Assembly (NCBI GenBank): GCA_009695195.1
Contig: SIBJ01000023.1
Coordinates: 1-46,313, forward strand
Origin: Pedosphaera sp.
GTDB taxonomy: Bacteria > Verrucomicrobiota > Verrucomicrobiia > Limisphaerales > JADLHS01
Direction of reading: 5' to 3'
DNA: 46,313 nucleotides
Part shown: piece by piece, positions 23,467 to 33,698 of the stretch
How positions within the stretch are numbered: the stretch's first letter is position 1
Layout: the number at the start of each line of letters is the position of its first letter
Notes under the pieces: generated by a model
Told to the model about the DNA's origin: nothing
The model's input: only the letters and a program-made list of their open reading frames with translations
Databases searched by the model: none
Made by a program: the position numbers and the translations under genes

Positions 23467-24894
23467 ATGACACATCGGCTCTTGATCAATCCGGGAACGC
23501 CCCAGGCTTGGGAAATCCAACTCAAGCCCGGCGCCAACCGCATCGGTCGCGGCGATCACAATGATTTTCAAGTCGCGCACGGTTCGGTGTCCGGCACGCA
23601 TTGCGAGATCGTCGTTAGCAGCGCGGGCGTGATCCTCAAAGACCTCGGCTCCACCAACGGCTGCTTTGTCAACCGCGCGCCGGTGAAGGAAGCCATCCTC
23701 CAAACCGGCCAGCACCTCCAACTCGGCTCGGTGGACATGGTGTTTGAATCCGCGGCGCCGGGCGGAACGGCCTCGCCTGCCGCCGCGCCGATTGTGGTCC
23801 GCCTTTCCTCGCCAACCGCCGCTGCCGGCGCGCCGCCCACCGCGCCTCCGGTGCCGGTGACCGCGCGGCCAACCAGTTTGCGTTTTTCAGGTGCCGGCCA
23901 TGCAGCCGCCGCGCCCACCGCAGAGCCAATCCCGGAAGCAATCGCCGAAACCGAGCCGACGGGCCCGCCGCCTGCCGGCGCACCGAAGATCGTCGGGATG
24001 GCGTTCTGCAAATTTCATCCGAAGACGCCGGCGCGTTTCTTTTGCAACAAGTGCCGGAAATTTTTCTGCGACTTGTGCGTGTCCACCCGCGCTTCGAGCG
24101 CCGGCTCGAAGAAAACCTGCCGCGCGTGCGGCGTGGAGGTGACGCCGGTGCTGATCGAACGCGGCGCCGGCGGCGGTGGAAAAACGTTTTATGCGCGCCT
24201 GCCTGGGGCGATGGTCTATCCGTTCCAGGGCATGGGTGTTTTCTACATGCTGATCGCGGCGGTCGTGTTCAGCGCGCTGCGATTTGTCGGCGGCGGAATA
24301 ACCGGCATTTTCATTACGGCCGCCGCTTACGGTTTTTTGTTTTTGTTCATGCAAAACATCATCCACACCACGGCGTCGGATGAGAATACCACCCTCGAAC
24401 TTCCTTCCGGTGGCGATTTGGGCGGCGGCTTTGTTTCGCTGCTCGGCACGATCGTCATGTCGTTCTGGCTCTACATCATTTTGTGGGTCTGCCGTTACAA
24501 AGACATTGATGTGCCGGGCGCGGCCCTGATCGGCGCAAAGATTCTCGGCTGCCTTTACTGTCCGATGGCCATCCTGGCCATCGCGATGAAGGACAGCGTC
24601 ATCGCCGGTAATCCGCTCGTGGTGCTTCCGGCCATTCTCCGGATGCCCTTGGAATACGCGGTCACCACGTTGGTGTTGCTGGGCGCTTACGGCGTCAACG
24701 AATTTGGCGACAATCTTAAATTCGGCGCGGCCATGGACATCATGACGACCAAGGACATGGGCAAACTGTTCGCGGCGTTCGGCGTTCAAGCCGTGCTGGC
24801 CTTCATGACCATCTACCTCCTCACCGCCAGCATGCGCGTGCTCGCGCTGCTCTACGTCACAAAGAAACAGAAGTTCGGCTGGTTCGCCCACTGA
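23467..24894 (+). CDS. FHA domain protein with B-box-like zinc motif and membrane C-terminus
   Basis: A 475-residue protein in three parts. Residues 20-92 form an FHA domain that binds phosphothreonine (RIGRGDHNDF, GSVSGTHCEI, LKDLGSTNGCFVN). Residues 97-172 are a Pro/Ala linker. Residues 181-221 hold eight spaced ligands, with Cys or His at 181, 184, 193, 196, 201, 204, 218 and 221, like a B-box zinc finger. The remainder has four or five membrane helices (VFYMLIAAVVFSALRFVG, FVSLLGTIVMSFWLYIILWV and others) that resemble a Yip1-type domain. It may tether a phosphoprotein signal to the membrane. No kinase gene is in the window. ATG 23467 is supported by GGCGGAAG just upstream. Confidence 0.85.
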   Translation: MTHRLLINPGTPQAWEIQLKPGANRIGRGDHNDFQVAHGSVSGTHCEIVVSSAGVILKDLGSTNGCFVNRAPVKEAILQTGQHLQLGSVDMVFESAAPGGTASPAAAPIVVRLSSPTAAAGAPPTAPPVPVTARPTSLRFSGAGHAAAAPTAEPIPEAIAETEPTGPPPAGAPKIVGMAFCKFHPKTPARFFCNKCRKFFCDLCVSTRASSAGSKKTCRACGVEVTPVLIERGAGGGGKTFYARLPGAMVYPFQGMGVFYMLIAAVVFSALRFVGGGITGIFITAAAYGFLFLFMQNIIHTTASDENTTLELPSGGDLGGGFVSLLGTIVMSFWLYIILWVCRYKDIDVPGAALIGAKILGCLYCPMAILAIAMKDSVIAGNPLVVLPAILRMPLEYAVTTLVLLGAYGVNEFGDNLKFGAAMDIMTTKDMGKLFAAFGVQAVLAFMTIYLLTASMRVLALLYVTKKQKFGWFAH

Positions 24895-24943
24895 GCCGTA
24901 ATAATTCGTTGCGCGTCTTTCGCGGTTCGTTTCCAATCGGCGG

Positions 24944-26239
24944 ATGAAGCCACAACGTCCCCGCCTCCGTCCGTTGGCAGCACTATTTTTGTTTGCGTTG
25001 GCCGCGACTTTCGTTCAAGCCGACGACCGCGCCGCGCAAATCGCCCAAGCCACCGCCGCGCTCCACGACCAGCTCGTCGCCACGCGCCGCGATCTGCACG
25101 AACATCCCGAGTTGTCCAACGACGAGGTCCGCACCGCGCGCGTGGTGGCGGAACGTTTGCATGAACTCGGCTTTGACGAAGTGCGGACGAACGTCGCGAA
25201 GCACGGCGTCGTCGGGTTGCTCAAAGGCGCTAAGCCCGGCCCGGTCGTCGCCTGGCGGGCGGACATGGACGCGCTCCCCATCACCGAGGCGAACGACGTT
25301 CCTTACAAGTCCAAAACTCCCGGCGTCATGCACGCGTGCGGTCACGACGCGCACACCACCGTCGGCCTCGGTGTCGCCGAAGTGTTGAGCAAAATGCGCG
25401 GCGAGATTCACGGCTCGGTGAAATTTCTTTTTCAACCCGCCGAGGAAGGCGCGACCGGACGCGACCAGGCCGGCGCGTTGCTGATGATCAAGGAAGGCGC
25501 GCTGGAGAACCCGAAGCCGCTCGCGATCTTTGGTTTCCACACGTCGCCGGAACTGGAAGCGGGCGTCATCGGCTACCGCGCCGGCCCGGCACAGGCGTCG
25601 GCGGACGGATTCAACATCACCATCCGCGGAAAAATGTCGCACGCCGCGTCACCGCACAAAGGCATTGATACCATCGTCGTCGCCGCCGAATGCGTGACGG
25701 CGTTGCAAACCATCAAGAGCCGGCGCATTGACACGTTCGAGCCAGTCATCCTCACCATCGGCACGATTCACGGCGGCACGAAGCAGAACATCATCCCGGA
25801 CGAAGTGAAATTGTCCGGCACCGTCCGGACGTTCAGCGAAGACGCGCGCACGCAGATCGAACAGTTGATGCGCGAGACGCTCGCCGGCGTGACGTCCGCT
25901 TACGGCGCGAAGTATGAACTCGATTACGAACGCGGCACGATGGTCGTGGTGAATGATCCAAGACTCGTCGCCGCCACCCTGCCCTCGCTGCGGCGCGCGG
26001 CGGGTGAGACCAACGTCGTCGAAGTTCCCAAGCGCATGGGCGCGGAAGATTTTTCGTTCTACGGTCGTGTCGTCCCCGGCTTCTTCATGCGACTCGGCGC
26101 CGGCAACAAAGCCCGCGGCATCACTTCCGAGGGGCATACACCGACGTTCGATGTTGACGAAGCGTGTTTGGAAGTCGGCGTGAAGACCGCCGCGACCGCG
26201 CTGCTGGATTTCCTCGATCAGCACGCGGCGGCGAAGTGA
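24944..26239 (+). CDS. M20 family amidohydrolase with signal peptide
   Basis: A 431-residue metallo-amidohydrolase of the M20D (hippurate/indole-acetyl-amino acid hydrolase) group. The signal peptide LAALFLFALAATFVQA is cut near Ala26, so it acts outside the cytoplasmic membrane. Metal ligands lie in HACGHDAHTT (residues 130-139), PAEEGA (165-170) and GFHTSPELEAG. The dimerisation lid contains GKMSHAASPHKGIDTI, and the C-terminal ligand is in MGAEDFSFYG. Members release amino acids from N-acyl conjugates; the natural substrate is unknown. A weak promoter is TTGCGC (24909-24914) and TCCAAT (24932-24937), six bases before the ATG. Confidence 0.92.
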   Translation: MKPQRPRLRPLAALFLFALAATFVQADDRAAQIAQATAALHDQLVATRRDLHEHPELSNDEVRTARVVAERLHELGFDEVRTNVAKHGVVGLLKGAKPGPVVAWRADMDALPITEANDVPYKSKTPGVMHACGHDAHTTVGLGVAEVLSKMRGEIHGSVKFLFQPAEEGATGRDQAGALLMIKEGALENPKPLAIFGFHTSPELEAGVIGYRAGPAQASADGFNITIRGKMSHAASPHKGIDTIVVAAECVTALQTIKSRRIDTFEPVILTIGTIHGGTKQNIIPDEVKLSGTVRTFSEDARTQIEQLMRETLAGVTSAYGAKYELDYERGTMVVVNDPRLVAATLPSLRRAAGETNVVEVPKRMGAEDFSFYGRVVPGFFMRLGAGNKARGITSEGHTPTFDVDEACLEVGVKTAATALLDFLDQHAAAK

Positions 26240-26252
26240 AGTCTGCCGCCAC

Positions 26253-26492
26253 TCACCACACCTCGTTCAACTGGTCGGACTGCACCGCTCGGAATTGCTC
26301 GGTGAGACGGGCGAGCTCGCGCTGAAGGTCCGGCGACAGCGCCGCCACGTCCAGCGGTTGTTCATCCAGCCCGCGTTTCCCCACCGGGCCGACGCGGAAA
26401 TGTTCGACCAACCGTTCGAGCAGTATCAATTGGTCCGCCGCCGGCAGATGCGCGAACCGCTTTTCGATTTCGTTGACTGCTACCGTTGCCAT
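26253..26492 (-). CDS. Orphan antitoxin-like protein
   Basis: A 79-residue helical protein with IEKRFAHLPAADQLILLERL and LQRELARLTEQFRAVQ. It resembles antitoxins of the addiction-module type that pair with RelE/ParE or PIN toxins. No toxin gene lies next to it: the flanks are the M20 gene stop and the smc stop. It may be a leftover or act on a distant toxin. ATG 26492 is preferred to ATG 26516. Confidence 0.5.
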   Translation of the reverse strand: MATVAVNEIEKRFAHLPAADQLILLERLVEHFRVGPVGKRGLDEQPLDVAALSPDLQRELARLTEQFRAVQSDQLNEVW

Positions 26493-26568
26493 AACATTGA
26501 ACTGACATTTCGTCATTCAGCCCTGACAACCCGGGCCGCTGCCTGCTGACGTTCGCAGGCAGAAGCCG

Positions 26569-29500
26569 TTACGAGGACGCGCGCGGGCGCGGTTCGGTCG
26601 TCCCCGAGGTTGACGCAGTGGCCGCGGCCACGGAAATCTCCAGCGTCTCATTCCGTTGATGCGGTTCGTCCTCTTCGCTCTCCACCAACTTTCCGGCCAC
26701 GGGGGTTTCGATGGACACCGGCGTCGTGCCGGTGCTCGTGTCGCCGGTCTTGTGGAACTTCACGCTCACGATCTTGCTGATGCCGTGTTCCTCCATCGTC
26801 ACGCCGTAAAGCACGTCGGCCATGCCGATGGTGCGCTTGTTGTGAGTGATGATGATGAACTGCGATTGCGTGATGAAGCGTTGCAACACGCGGATGAAGC
26901 GGTTGATGTTCGATTCGTCGAGCGGCGCGTCCAATTCGTCCAGCACGCAGAACGGACTGGGCTTCACCTGATAGATCGAGAACAGCAACGCCACGGCGGT
27001 CATCGTCTGCTCGCCGCCGGAGAGCAGTGAAATCGTCTGCAACTGTTTGCCCGGCGGGCGCGCGACGATGTCAATGCCGGACTCCAGCACGTCGTTCTCG
27101 TCGGTCAAAATCAAATCCGCTTTGCCGCCGCCAAACACCTCGACGAACATCGCGCGGAAGTTGTCGCGAATCTGGTTGAACGTCGTTGTGAACATTTCCT
27201 TCGTCTGCGTGTTGATGCGGTTGATGACTTCGAGCAATTGCACTTTGGCCGAAACCAGGTCGTCGTGCTGCGTCGTGAGGAACTGGTGGCGCTGCTCCGT
27301 CTCCTCGTACTCCTCGATGGCGACGAGATTCACCGGGCCGATCTCGTCGAGCCGTTTCTGCAACGCCTCGACCTGTTGCGCCACGGCGTTCCAGTCCGTG
27401 CCCGCGCCGCTCGCGGCCATCTCTTCCGGCGTCACGGTCTCGATCTTCGCCGGCCCTTCCTCGGCGTAGGTGATGGTGATGCACTCGCTGCGCACGTCGT
27501 CGAGGTTGACGTGATACTTCTGCTGGATGCGCTCGCGAAGATTTTGCGCCGCCATGTTTTTCTGCGCGAGTTCCACGTCAATCGTGCCACGCGATTCCCG
27601 CAACTGCGTCAAGCGCCGGCGTTGTTCGCGCAACGATTCGTCGCGCGACGTCACATCCGCTTCCTGCGTCTGCTTGCGGGAGAGAATTTCCGCCGCCTGC
27701 GCGTTCACCTGCTCGCGGTCGTGCGCGAGGCTCTCCATCTTGCTGCGCGAATCGGCGATCTCGGACTCCGCCTGCGCCTTGCGCGCGATGAACGAGGAAA
27801 TCTCGCCCTTGCGCTGCTCGATGATCTGCGCCAGTTCCCGCACGCGCTGTTCGAGCGATTGCAACTGCTGCCGGAACGACGCGGACATCTGCTCCTCGGT
27901 CGCGAGCGCCACTTTGCTCTCGGTCAAGGTCGTCGTCGCCGCGTCCCGTTGCTGGCGGAAAGATTCCAAGTTGGCCGTGAGCGCCGTGACTTTTTCCTGT
28001 GCGGCCTGCTCACGCGTTTCCAGCGTCCGCGCGCGTTCGACGAGGGCGTTGCGCTTGTCGTTGCCCTCTTTTTCCTGCGCCGCGAGGCTCGTGACTTCGT
28101 AAACGACGGTATCAATTTTCTGGTGCAGCAGGCGGCGGGAATTTTCGAGCGCGTTGAACTCACCCTCGCGCGTGGCGATGGCGACCTCCTGCACGCGCAA
28201 TTCATTTTGCGCGTCCTGCAAGCTCGCCTGCAATCCGGTCTGCTCGCTCAACAGCGCGCCGCGGCGGCGGCTGGCTTCGGCCACGCGCGCCTGGATGTCG
28301 CCCACGTTCGCCTGGAGTTCGGTGATCTGGTTTTTGCGGCCGAGAATTGAAGCGGGCGCTTTTGGATTTCCGTTGCCGTTCAGATAACCGCCGGTGTAGA
28401 TGCCGTGCCGGCTCAACAAATCCCCGCCGAGCGTCACGAAGTCGCAGCCGGCGTGACCGTTCTGAATTTGCGCTGTCGCCGTGGAAAGATCCGCCGCGAT
28501 GAACGTACGACCGAGCAGCGACTTCAAAAGTTTTTCCACCGAAGGATCGGTTTGGATCACGTTCAGCGCGTGAACGAATTCACCGTTGCCCAGCGGTTTG
28601 GCCGCCGTTCCGCTCGCGCCCGGCGACAGTTCGCCCGCGAAGGCGAGTTGTTTTTCATCTTTGTGTTCGATGGAAAGCGCCGCGACGCTCGCGCGGCCAA
28701 CCTTGTTCGTGCTGAGCTCGGCGAGAATTTGTTGCGCCGATTCCGGCTGCTCGGTGAGCACAAGCTGAAGGTGATGGCCGAGCGCGTTCTCGATGGCGAC
28801 AACATATTGCTCCGGGACGCGGATGCGGTCGGCCAGCGAACCGATGACGGAGCGGGATTTGCGCAGCGCCGCAACGGCGCCGGCGCTAAAACCTTCGTGC
28901 GAGCCTTCGAGTTGTTCGAGCACGCTTAGCCGCGAACGCTTCTCCGCCTGCTGCTGCAAAAGCTGGTCCTGCTCGTCGGAGGACTGCTGCAATTCGGTCT
29001 GCAACTCCTTCAAACGCGCCTGCCGCTGCTCGACGGAGCCGCGCTTCGTGGCCACGCTGAGCTTCTCGTTCTCAACGTTCGAGGCGAACTCGTGCAATCG
29101 TGTTTCGAGCCGAGTGCGTTCTTCTTCAAGCTGCAATTTCTCGGCGGAAAGTTTTTCGAGGCGGACGACGTTGCCCGACTTCTGCAGATCCAGCGCGTTG
29201 ATCTCATTGCGCACGCGCGTCAAATCCTGCGCCGCCGCGAAGGCGTCAGACTGCGCCTGGCGCAATGCTTCCTGACCGTCGCGAATGTCGCCCTCGATCT
29301 TTTGCAACGCGGCCTGGCGCGATTGCAACGCCTGCTTGTGTTTGGCCAGCGTCGTCTCGGACGCGGCGAGCCGTTCCTTCAACGAACTCAATTCGTCCGC
29401 CGCCACGCGACGCCGCTCGCCGGCCTCGGTGATGTCCGACGTGGCCTTGGTGTTCTGCTTCGCGTACTCGCGCAGCCGTTCTTCGTTGAACTGGACGCGG

Positions 29501-30423
29501 CTCTCGTGCCGGTCAATCTCACTCTTCAATTCCAGCCCGCGCTGCTGTGTGACGGCGATTTCGTGTTCGAGTTCGGAGAGGCGCTCGCGCAGTTGCTTGA
29601 TCTCGTCCTCACAACGGAGCACGGCGGCGGACTCGGTTTCGATTTCGCTGCGGAGATTGTCGGCGGCGGATTGTTTGTCGCGAACTTCGCCGAGCAACAC
29701 GTCGAGCTGATGGCGCGCGAGCTGGGTGTCGAGGTGTTGCAGCTCGACTTGAATTTGTTTGAAACGTTTCGCCTTGCCGGCCTGACGTTGCAGCGAACCG
29801 ATCTGCCGCTTCACTTCGCGGATGAGATCGGCGACGCGCAAAAGATTTTGCTCGGTGTATTCGAGTTTGCGAAGCGATTCCTTTTTCTGGCTCTTGAACT
29901 TCGTGATGCCCGCGGCCTCTTCGAACACCATGCGACGGTCTTCGGGTTTGCTGGAAAGAATCTGTGTGATGTTGCCCTGCGCCATGATGCTATAACTCGT
30001 GCGGCCCACACCCGTGCCCATGAAAAGTTGCTGGATGTCTTTCAGCCGGCAGGGAACGCGGTTCACGAAATACTCGCTGCCGCCGTCGCGAAAGACGCGC
30101 CGCGTCACGGTGACTTCGTTGTAAGCGACCTCGACGCCCGCCGCGCTCAGGTGTTCCTCGTCAACGCCGCCGAGCGTGAGCGAAACCTCGGCCATGCCCA
30201 TCGGCTTGCGACCGTCCGTGCCGTTGAAGATCACGTCCGACATTTCGCCGCCGCGCAACGCTTTGGCGGATTGCTCGCCGAGCACCCAGCGGATCGCGTC
30301 CGAGACGTTGGATTTGCCGCAGCCGTTCGGGCCGACGATGGCCGTGACGCCAGGCTGAAAATTCAAAGAGGTCTTGTCCGCGAAGGACTTGAACCCCAAA
30401 ACGGTCAGATTCTTGAGATACAT
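26569..30423 (-). CDS. smc: Chromosome segregation protein SMC
   Basis: A 1284-residue structural-maintenance-of-chromosomes ATPase, which with ScpA and ScpB compacts and separates the chromosome. The N-terminal head carries Walker A GPNGCGKS at 31-38. Two long coiled coils enclose the hinge (about 520-660, with VVAIENALGHHLQLVL and DFVTLGGDLL). The C-terminal head has the signature LLSGGEQTMTAVALLF and Walker B FCVLDELDAPLDE, followed by ITHNKRTIGMADVLYGVTME. ATG 30423 begins MYLKNLTVLGFKSFADKT, the family start; upstream in-frame residues are not family-like. A Ser/Thr/Glu-rich tail of about 60 residues after the head is an extra. Confidence 0.97.
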   Translation of the reverse strand: MYLKNLTVLGFKSFADKTSLNFQPGVTAIVGPNGCGKSNVSDAIRWVLGEQSAKALRGGEMSDVIFNGTDGRKPMGMAEVSLTLGGVDEEHLSAAGVEVAYNEVTVTRRVFRDGGSEYFVNRVPCRLKDIQQLFMGTGVGRTSYSIMAQGNITQILSSKPEDRRMVFEEAAGITKFKSQKKESLRKLEYTEQNLLRVADLIREVKRQIGSLQRQAGKAKRFKQIQVELQHLDTQLARHQLDVLLGEVRDKQSAADNLRSEIETESAAVLRCEDEIKQLRERLSELEHEIAVTQQRGLELKSEIDRHESRVQFNEERLREYAKQNTKATSDITEAGERRRVAADELSSLKERLAASETTLAKHKQALQSRQAALQKIEGDIRDGQEALRQAQSDAFAAAQDLTRVRNEINALDLQKSGNVVRLEKLSAEKLQLEEERTRLETRLHEFASNVENEKLSVATKRGSVEQRQARLKELQTELQQSSDEQDQLLQQQAEKRSRLSVLEQLEGSHEGFSAGAVAALRKSRSVIGSLADRIRVPEQYVVAIENALGHHLQLVLTEQPESAQQILAELSTNKVGRASVAALSIEHKDEKQLAFAGELSPGASGTAAKPLGNGEFVHALNVIQTDPSVEKLLKSLLGRTFIAADLSTATAQIQNGHAGCDFVTLGGDLLSRHGIYTGGYLNGNGNPKAPASILGRKNQITELQANVGDIQARVAEASRRRGALLSEQTGLQASLQDAQNELRVQEVAIATREGEFNALENSRRLLHQKIDTVVYEVTSLAAQEKEGNDKRNALVERARTLETREQAAQEKVTALTANLESFRQQRDAATTTLTESKVALATEEQMSASFRQQLQSLEQRVRELAQIIEQRKGEISSFIARKAQAESEIADSRSKMESLAHDREQVNAQAAEILSRKQTQEADVTSRDESLREQRRRLTQLRESRGTIDVELAQKNMAAQNLRERIQQKYHVNLDDVRSECITITYAEEGPAKIETVTPEEMAASGAGTDWNAVAQQVEALQKRLDEIGPVNLVAIEEYEETEQRHQFLTTQHDDLVSAKVQLLEVINRINTQTKEMFTTTFNQIRDNFRAMFVEVFGGGKADLILTDENDVLESGIDIVARPPGKQLQTISLLSGGEQTMTAVALLFSIYQVKPSPFCVLDELDAPLDESNINRFIRVLQRFITQSQFIIITHNKRTIGMADVLYGVTMEEHGISKIVSVKFHKTGDTSTGTTPVSIETPVAGKLVESEEDEPHQRNETLEISVAAATASTSGTTEPRPRASS

Positions 30424-30686
30424 GATTTGATGTAAGAAATCAGGCCCGCCCTGCTCTGTAAAGTGAAAACCACAATATGCAGGGCTCTTAACCCTCGCGC
30501 TGCACAACTAATTGGTGAGGAACCGAGATTGTCGTTGTGCCCGCGACCTAAAAACTGACCTGTTATCTACGCCCTATTTTCTACGCCCACGCAACCGAAC
30601 GGTCAACATCTAATGTGAATATTTTGCGAATAACTTTGCCAACCGCCGGCGCGTGGTTCAAAACTTCCGCAACGAACCGGTCCGTC

Positions 30687-32246
30687 ATGTCGCAAACTCG
30701 CATCACCATCGCTCTCGTTCTGTCTTCATTCGTGTCCCTCGGAAAAATTTCTGGCGCAAGCTATGAACCCGCGTCGCTCACTCCGCCGCCGCCGCAACGC
30801 GAGTTCCGCGCGGCGTGGATCGCGACCGTCGGCAACATTGACTGGCCGTCCCAAAAGAATCTGAGCACGGCGGAACAAAAGGCGGAACTGCTCGACATCC
30901 TCGACCGCGCCGCGAAGTTGAAACTCAACGCCGTCATCTTCCAGGTCCGCCCTGCCTGCGATGCGCTCTACGCTTCGAAGCTCGAACCGTGGTCCGAGTA
31001 TCTCACCGGCGCGATGGGCAAGGCGCCGGAGCCGTTCTACGATCCGTTGACATTTGCCGTCGAGGAGGCGCACAAGCGCGGACTGGAACTGCACGCGTGG
31101 TTCAATCCCTATCGCGCCCGCCATTCCAACGCCCGCTCGTCCGTCTCCGCGAATCACATCAGCAAAACCCGCCCCGACCTCGTCCGCGAATACGGCAGCT
31201 ACCTCTGGCTCGACCCTGGCGAGCGCGACGTGCAGACGCATTCGCTCAACGTCGTACTCGACGTCGTGAAGCGCTACGACGTGGATGGCATTCACTTCGA
31301 CGACTATTTTTATCCCTACAAAGAAACTTCACGCGGACGGGAACTGGATTTCCCCGATCAGGCGAGCTGGAAGAAATTCGGCGCCGGCGGAAAACTCGAA
31401 CGTGACGACTGGCGGCGCGAGAACGTGAACAGCTTCATCGAACACGTTTACAAAGGCATCAAGGCCACGAAGCCGTGGGTGAAGTTTGGCGTCAGCCCGT
31501 TCGGCATCTGGCGACCCGGACACCCGGAGCAAATCAAAGGCTTCGACGCCTACAACGAACTTTACGCCGACTCGCGCAAATGGCTCGTCAACGGCTGGGT
31601 GGATTATTTCACGCCGCAACTTTACTGGAGCATCGAGGTCAAAGCGCAAAGTTTTCCCGTGCTGCTCGATTGGTGGAACGACCAGAATCCGAAGAAGCGC
31701 CACATCTGGCCGGGCATGGACACCACGAAGGTGAAATCCCGGATGGCGAATGACGAATTCGCAACCCGCGTCACGAGCCGGACGAACTCGTCCCGCGCGC
31801 GCATCAGTTGGCAGCCGGCGGAGATCGAGGCGCAAATCCGGCTCACGGAAAAGCAACCCGTCAGCGCCGGCCACGTCCATTGGAACATGAAAAGTCTTTT
31901 GCGCAGCAGCGAACTTCAGGCTGATCTGGAGCGCGGACTTTACGCCGAACCCGCGCTCATCCCAGCCTGCAAATGGCTCGGCACTTCCGCGCCCGCGAAA
32001 CCGCGACTCACCGCAACGGGCGCAGACCATGCGAGCGTCCGCGCGTCATGGGAAGCCGGAGCGACCGAGAAGTCATCGCTCTGGTTGCTGCAATATCAGG
32101 TGAAGGGAAAATGGGCGACGAAAATCCTGCCCGGTGAAAAACGCGGCGTCATTTTGCCCTTCATCACACCCGACGTGCTGGCGTTATCCGCCGTGGATCG
32201 CGTCGGTAATTTGAGCGCACCGTTGGTCTTGCGACTGAAGCGTTGA
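30687..32246 (+). CDS. Glycosyl hydrolase-like family 10 (DUF187/GHL10) protein
   Basis: A 519-residue secreted protein. The signal peptide is MSQTRITIALVLSSFVSLG. The TIM-barrel domain starts with REFRAAWIATVGNIDWPSQ and includes LNAVIFQVRPACDALY, LHAWFNPYRARH, YDVDGIHFDDYFYP, VSPFGIWRPGHPE and YFTPQLYWS. This is the DUF187 family, which is related to glycosidases that act on cell wall or extracellular glycans. Catalytic residues are not firmly known. The C-terminal 100 residues may be an Ig-like domain (SVRASWEAGATEKSSLW). The ATG at 30687 begins the signal peptide; the GTG at 30615 gives a poor start. Confidence 0.88.
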   Translation: MSQTRITIALVLSSFVSLGKISGASYEPASLTPPPPQREFRAAWIATVGNIDWPSQKNLSTAEQKAELLDILDRAAKLKLNAVIFQVRPACDALYASKLEPWSEYLTGAMGKAPEPFYDPLTFAVEEAHKRGLELHAWFNPYRARHSNARSSVSANHISKTRPDLVREYGSYLWLDPGERDVQTHSLNVVLDVVKRYDVDGIHFDDYFYPYKETSRGRELDFPDQASWKKFGAGGKLERDDWRRENVNSFIEHVYKGIKATKPWVKFGVSPFGIWRPGHPEQIKGFDAYNELYADSRKWLVNGWVDYFTPQLYWSIEVKAQSFPVLLDWWNDQNPKKRHIWPGMDTTKVKSRMANDEFATRVTSRTNSSRARISWQPAEIEAQIRLTEKQPVSAGHVHWNMKSLLRSSELQADLERGLYAEPALIPACKWLGTSAPAKPRLTATGADHASVRASWEAGATEKSSLWLLQYQVKGKWATKILPGEKRGVILPFITPDVLALSAVDRVGNLSAPLVLRLKR

Positions 32247-32417
32247 TTCCGCCTTCCGCCCCCTGCCCCCGATTTCGGCTCCTGGGCGCGATTTATCGGA
32301 GTTTATATTTCTGCCTTCTTTCTGCCGACCTCCTCCCGACCATTTGACCACGAATCCGGAGCTGCAAGCGGCTTGAGTTGGCGGGGTTCGCGTGGGCTGC
32401 CGGAAAAACAAAGCGGA

Positions 32418-33698
32418 CTACTTCAACTTTTTGACGAGCACCTTTGAATTGCGACCGCTCTGGTCGTATTTCTCGCGGCGCGCGGGCGGGAGGTCGTCGG
32501 GCGTGCCTTCGCTGAAGCCGCCTTTGGATTGGAAGTAGGTGAAGGCTTGCGTCGAGAGGGTGAGGAGTTCGCTCAGGTTGAGTTCCTTCGCCTTGGCTTC
32601 GACGAATTGAATCAGCTTGCGGCCGATGCCCTGGTTCTCGTGCGAAGCATTGACGTAGAGAAAGGCCAGCTCGCCTTTTTTCTGCTCGGGATAAACGTGC
32701 AGCGCCACGCAGGCGACCGGGTTCTTATCAATCTCGAAGATGTAATAGTCGCCGAGTTGTTTCTCGATGCTGGTGCGCGTGCGCTTGACGAGTTCGTCGG
32801 TCTGCACGCCTTTCTGTGTGAGGAGTTGGATGGCGCGGATGTCTTTCTTCTTCGCGAGGCGGATCTGCTGATACTCGTTGGCGTAAATCAACGTGCCGAT
32901 GCCTTCGTTGGAAAAAACTTCCGCCAGCAGGCCCTCGTCCACGCTGCCGTTGATGACGTGAACGCGTTGAATGCCCGCGCGGCAGGCTTCGGCGGCGAAC
33001 TTCGCCTTCGAGAATGTCGCGGGCGTGAAATCGCATTTGTTTTTATCCAGCAACGCTTCGAGTTCGCCCACGATCATCTGGCGGATGAGTTTACCCTGGC
33101 AGACGAGGCCGTCCGTCGTCGTGATGTAAATCAACTTCACCGCCTTCAACGCGTCGGCCACGGCGACCGCGACGTGGTCGGAGTTCACGCGATACGTTTT
33201 GCCGTCGCCATCGAACCCGAGCGGCGGGATGACGGGGACGACGCCCTGTGCGAGCAGGCTCGACAACAATTCGACGTCCACGCGCTCGACCTTGCCGGTG
33301 AGCAGATGGTCCACGCCCTGGATGATGCCGAGCGGGTGCGCGATGATGGCGTTGGTGCTGGCGGCGCGGAGATCGTGGGCGGAAAGGCCCTCGAGGATTT
33401 CGTGCGTGAGACGGTTGGCGGCGGTGAGCGCGAGCTTGAGGGTGGCGGCGTCGGTGATGCCGCTGCCGTCGAGGTTCGAGGCGGAGATTTTTTGTTCGTC
33501 GGCGAGCAGTTTGATCTGGCCCGCCGCGCCGTGAACGAGCACGACGCGGATGTTCAGCGACCGGAGCACCGCGATGTCGAGCAGGATGTTGGCGAAGTTC
33601 TCGTCGGTGACGATCGCGCCGTCCACGCTGATGATGAACGTTTTTTCGCGGAAGCGCGGGATGTATTGCAGGATGCCCCGCAGGTCGGTGGGTTTCAC
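32418..33698 (-). CDS. argA: N-acetylglutamate synthase (amino-acid N-acetyltransferase)
   Basis: A 426-residue protein with an N-terminal amino acid kinase domain (about 1-270: VLVHGAAGQIKLLADEQ, GVVPVIPPLGFDGDGKTYRV, YITTTDGL) and a C-terminal GNAT acetyltransferase domain (about 285-426: LAFLYVNASHENQGIGRKL, the acetyl-CoA loop). This two-domain ArgA makes N-acetylglutamate, the first step of arginine synthesis. The kinase part is regulatory. The start is GTG 33698, giving MKPTDLRGILQYIPRFREKT, the typical beginning. It is divergent from the CHRD/PEP-CTERM gene. Confidence 0.93.
   Translation of the reverse strand: MKPTDLRGILQYIPRFREKTFIISVDGAIVTDENFANILLDIAVLRSLNIRVVLVHGAAGQIKLLADEQKISASNLDGSGITDAATLKLALTAANRLTHEILEGLSAHDLRAASTNAIIAHPLGIIQGVDHLLTGKVERVDVELLSSLLAQGVVPVIPPLGFDGDGKTYRVNSDHVAVAVADALKAVKLIYITTTDGLVCQGKLIRQMIVGELEALLDKNKCDFTPATFSKAKFAAEACRAGIQRVHVINGSVDEGLLAEVFSNEGIGTLIYANEYQQIRLAKKKDIRAIQLLTQKGVQTDELVKRTRTSIEKQLGDYYIFEIDKNPVACVALHVYPEQKKGELAFLYVNASHENQGIGRKLIQFVEAKAKELNLSELLTLSTQAFTYFQSKGGFSEGTPDDLPPARREKYDQSGRNSKVLVKKLK

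Noticed and set aside
29092..30435. A long plus-strand open frame
   Set aside because: It lies opposite the smc head and coiled coil, with no motif of its own.
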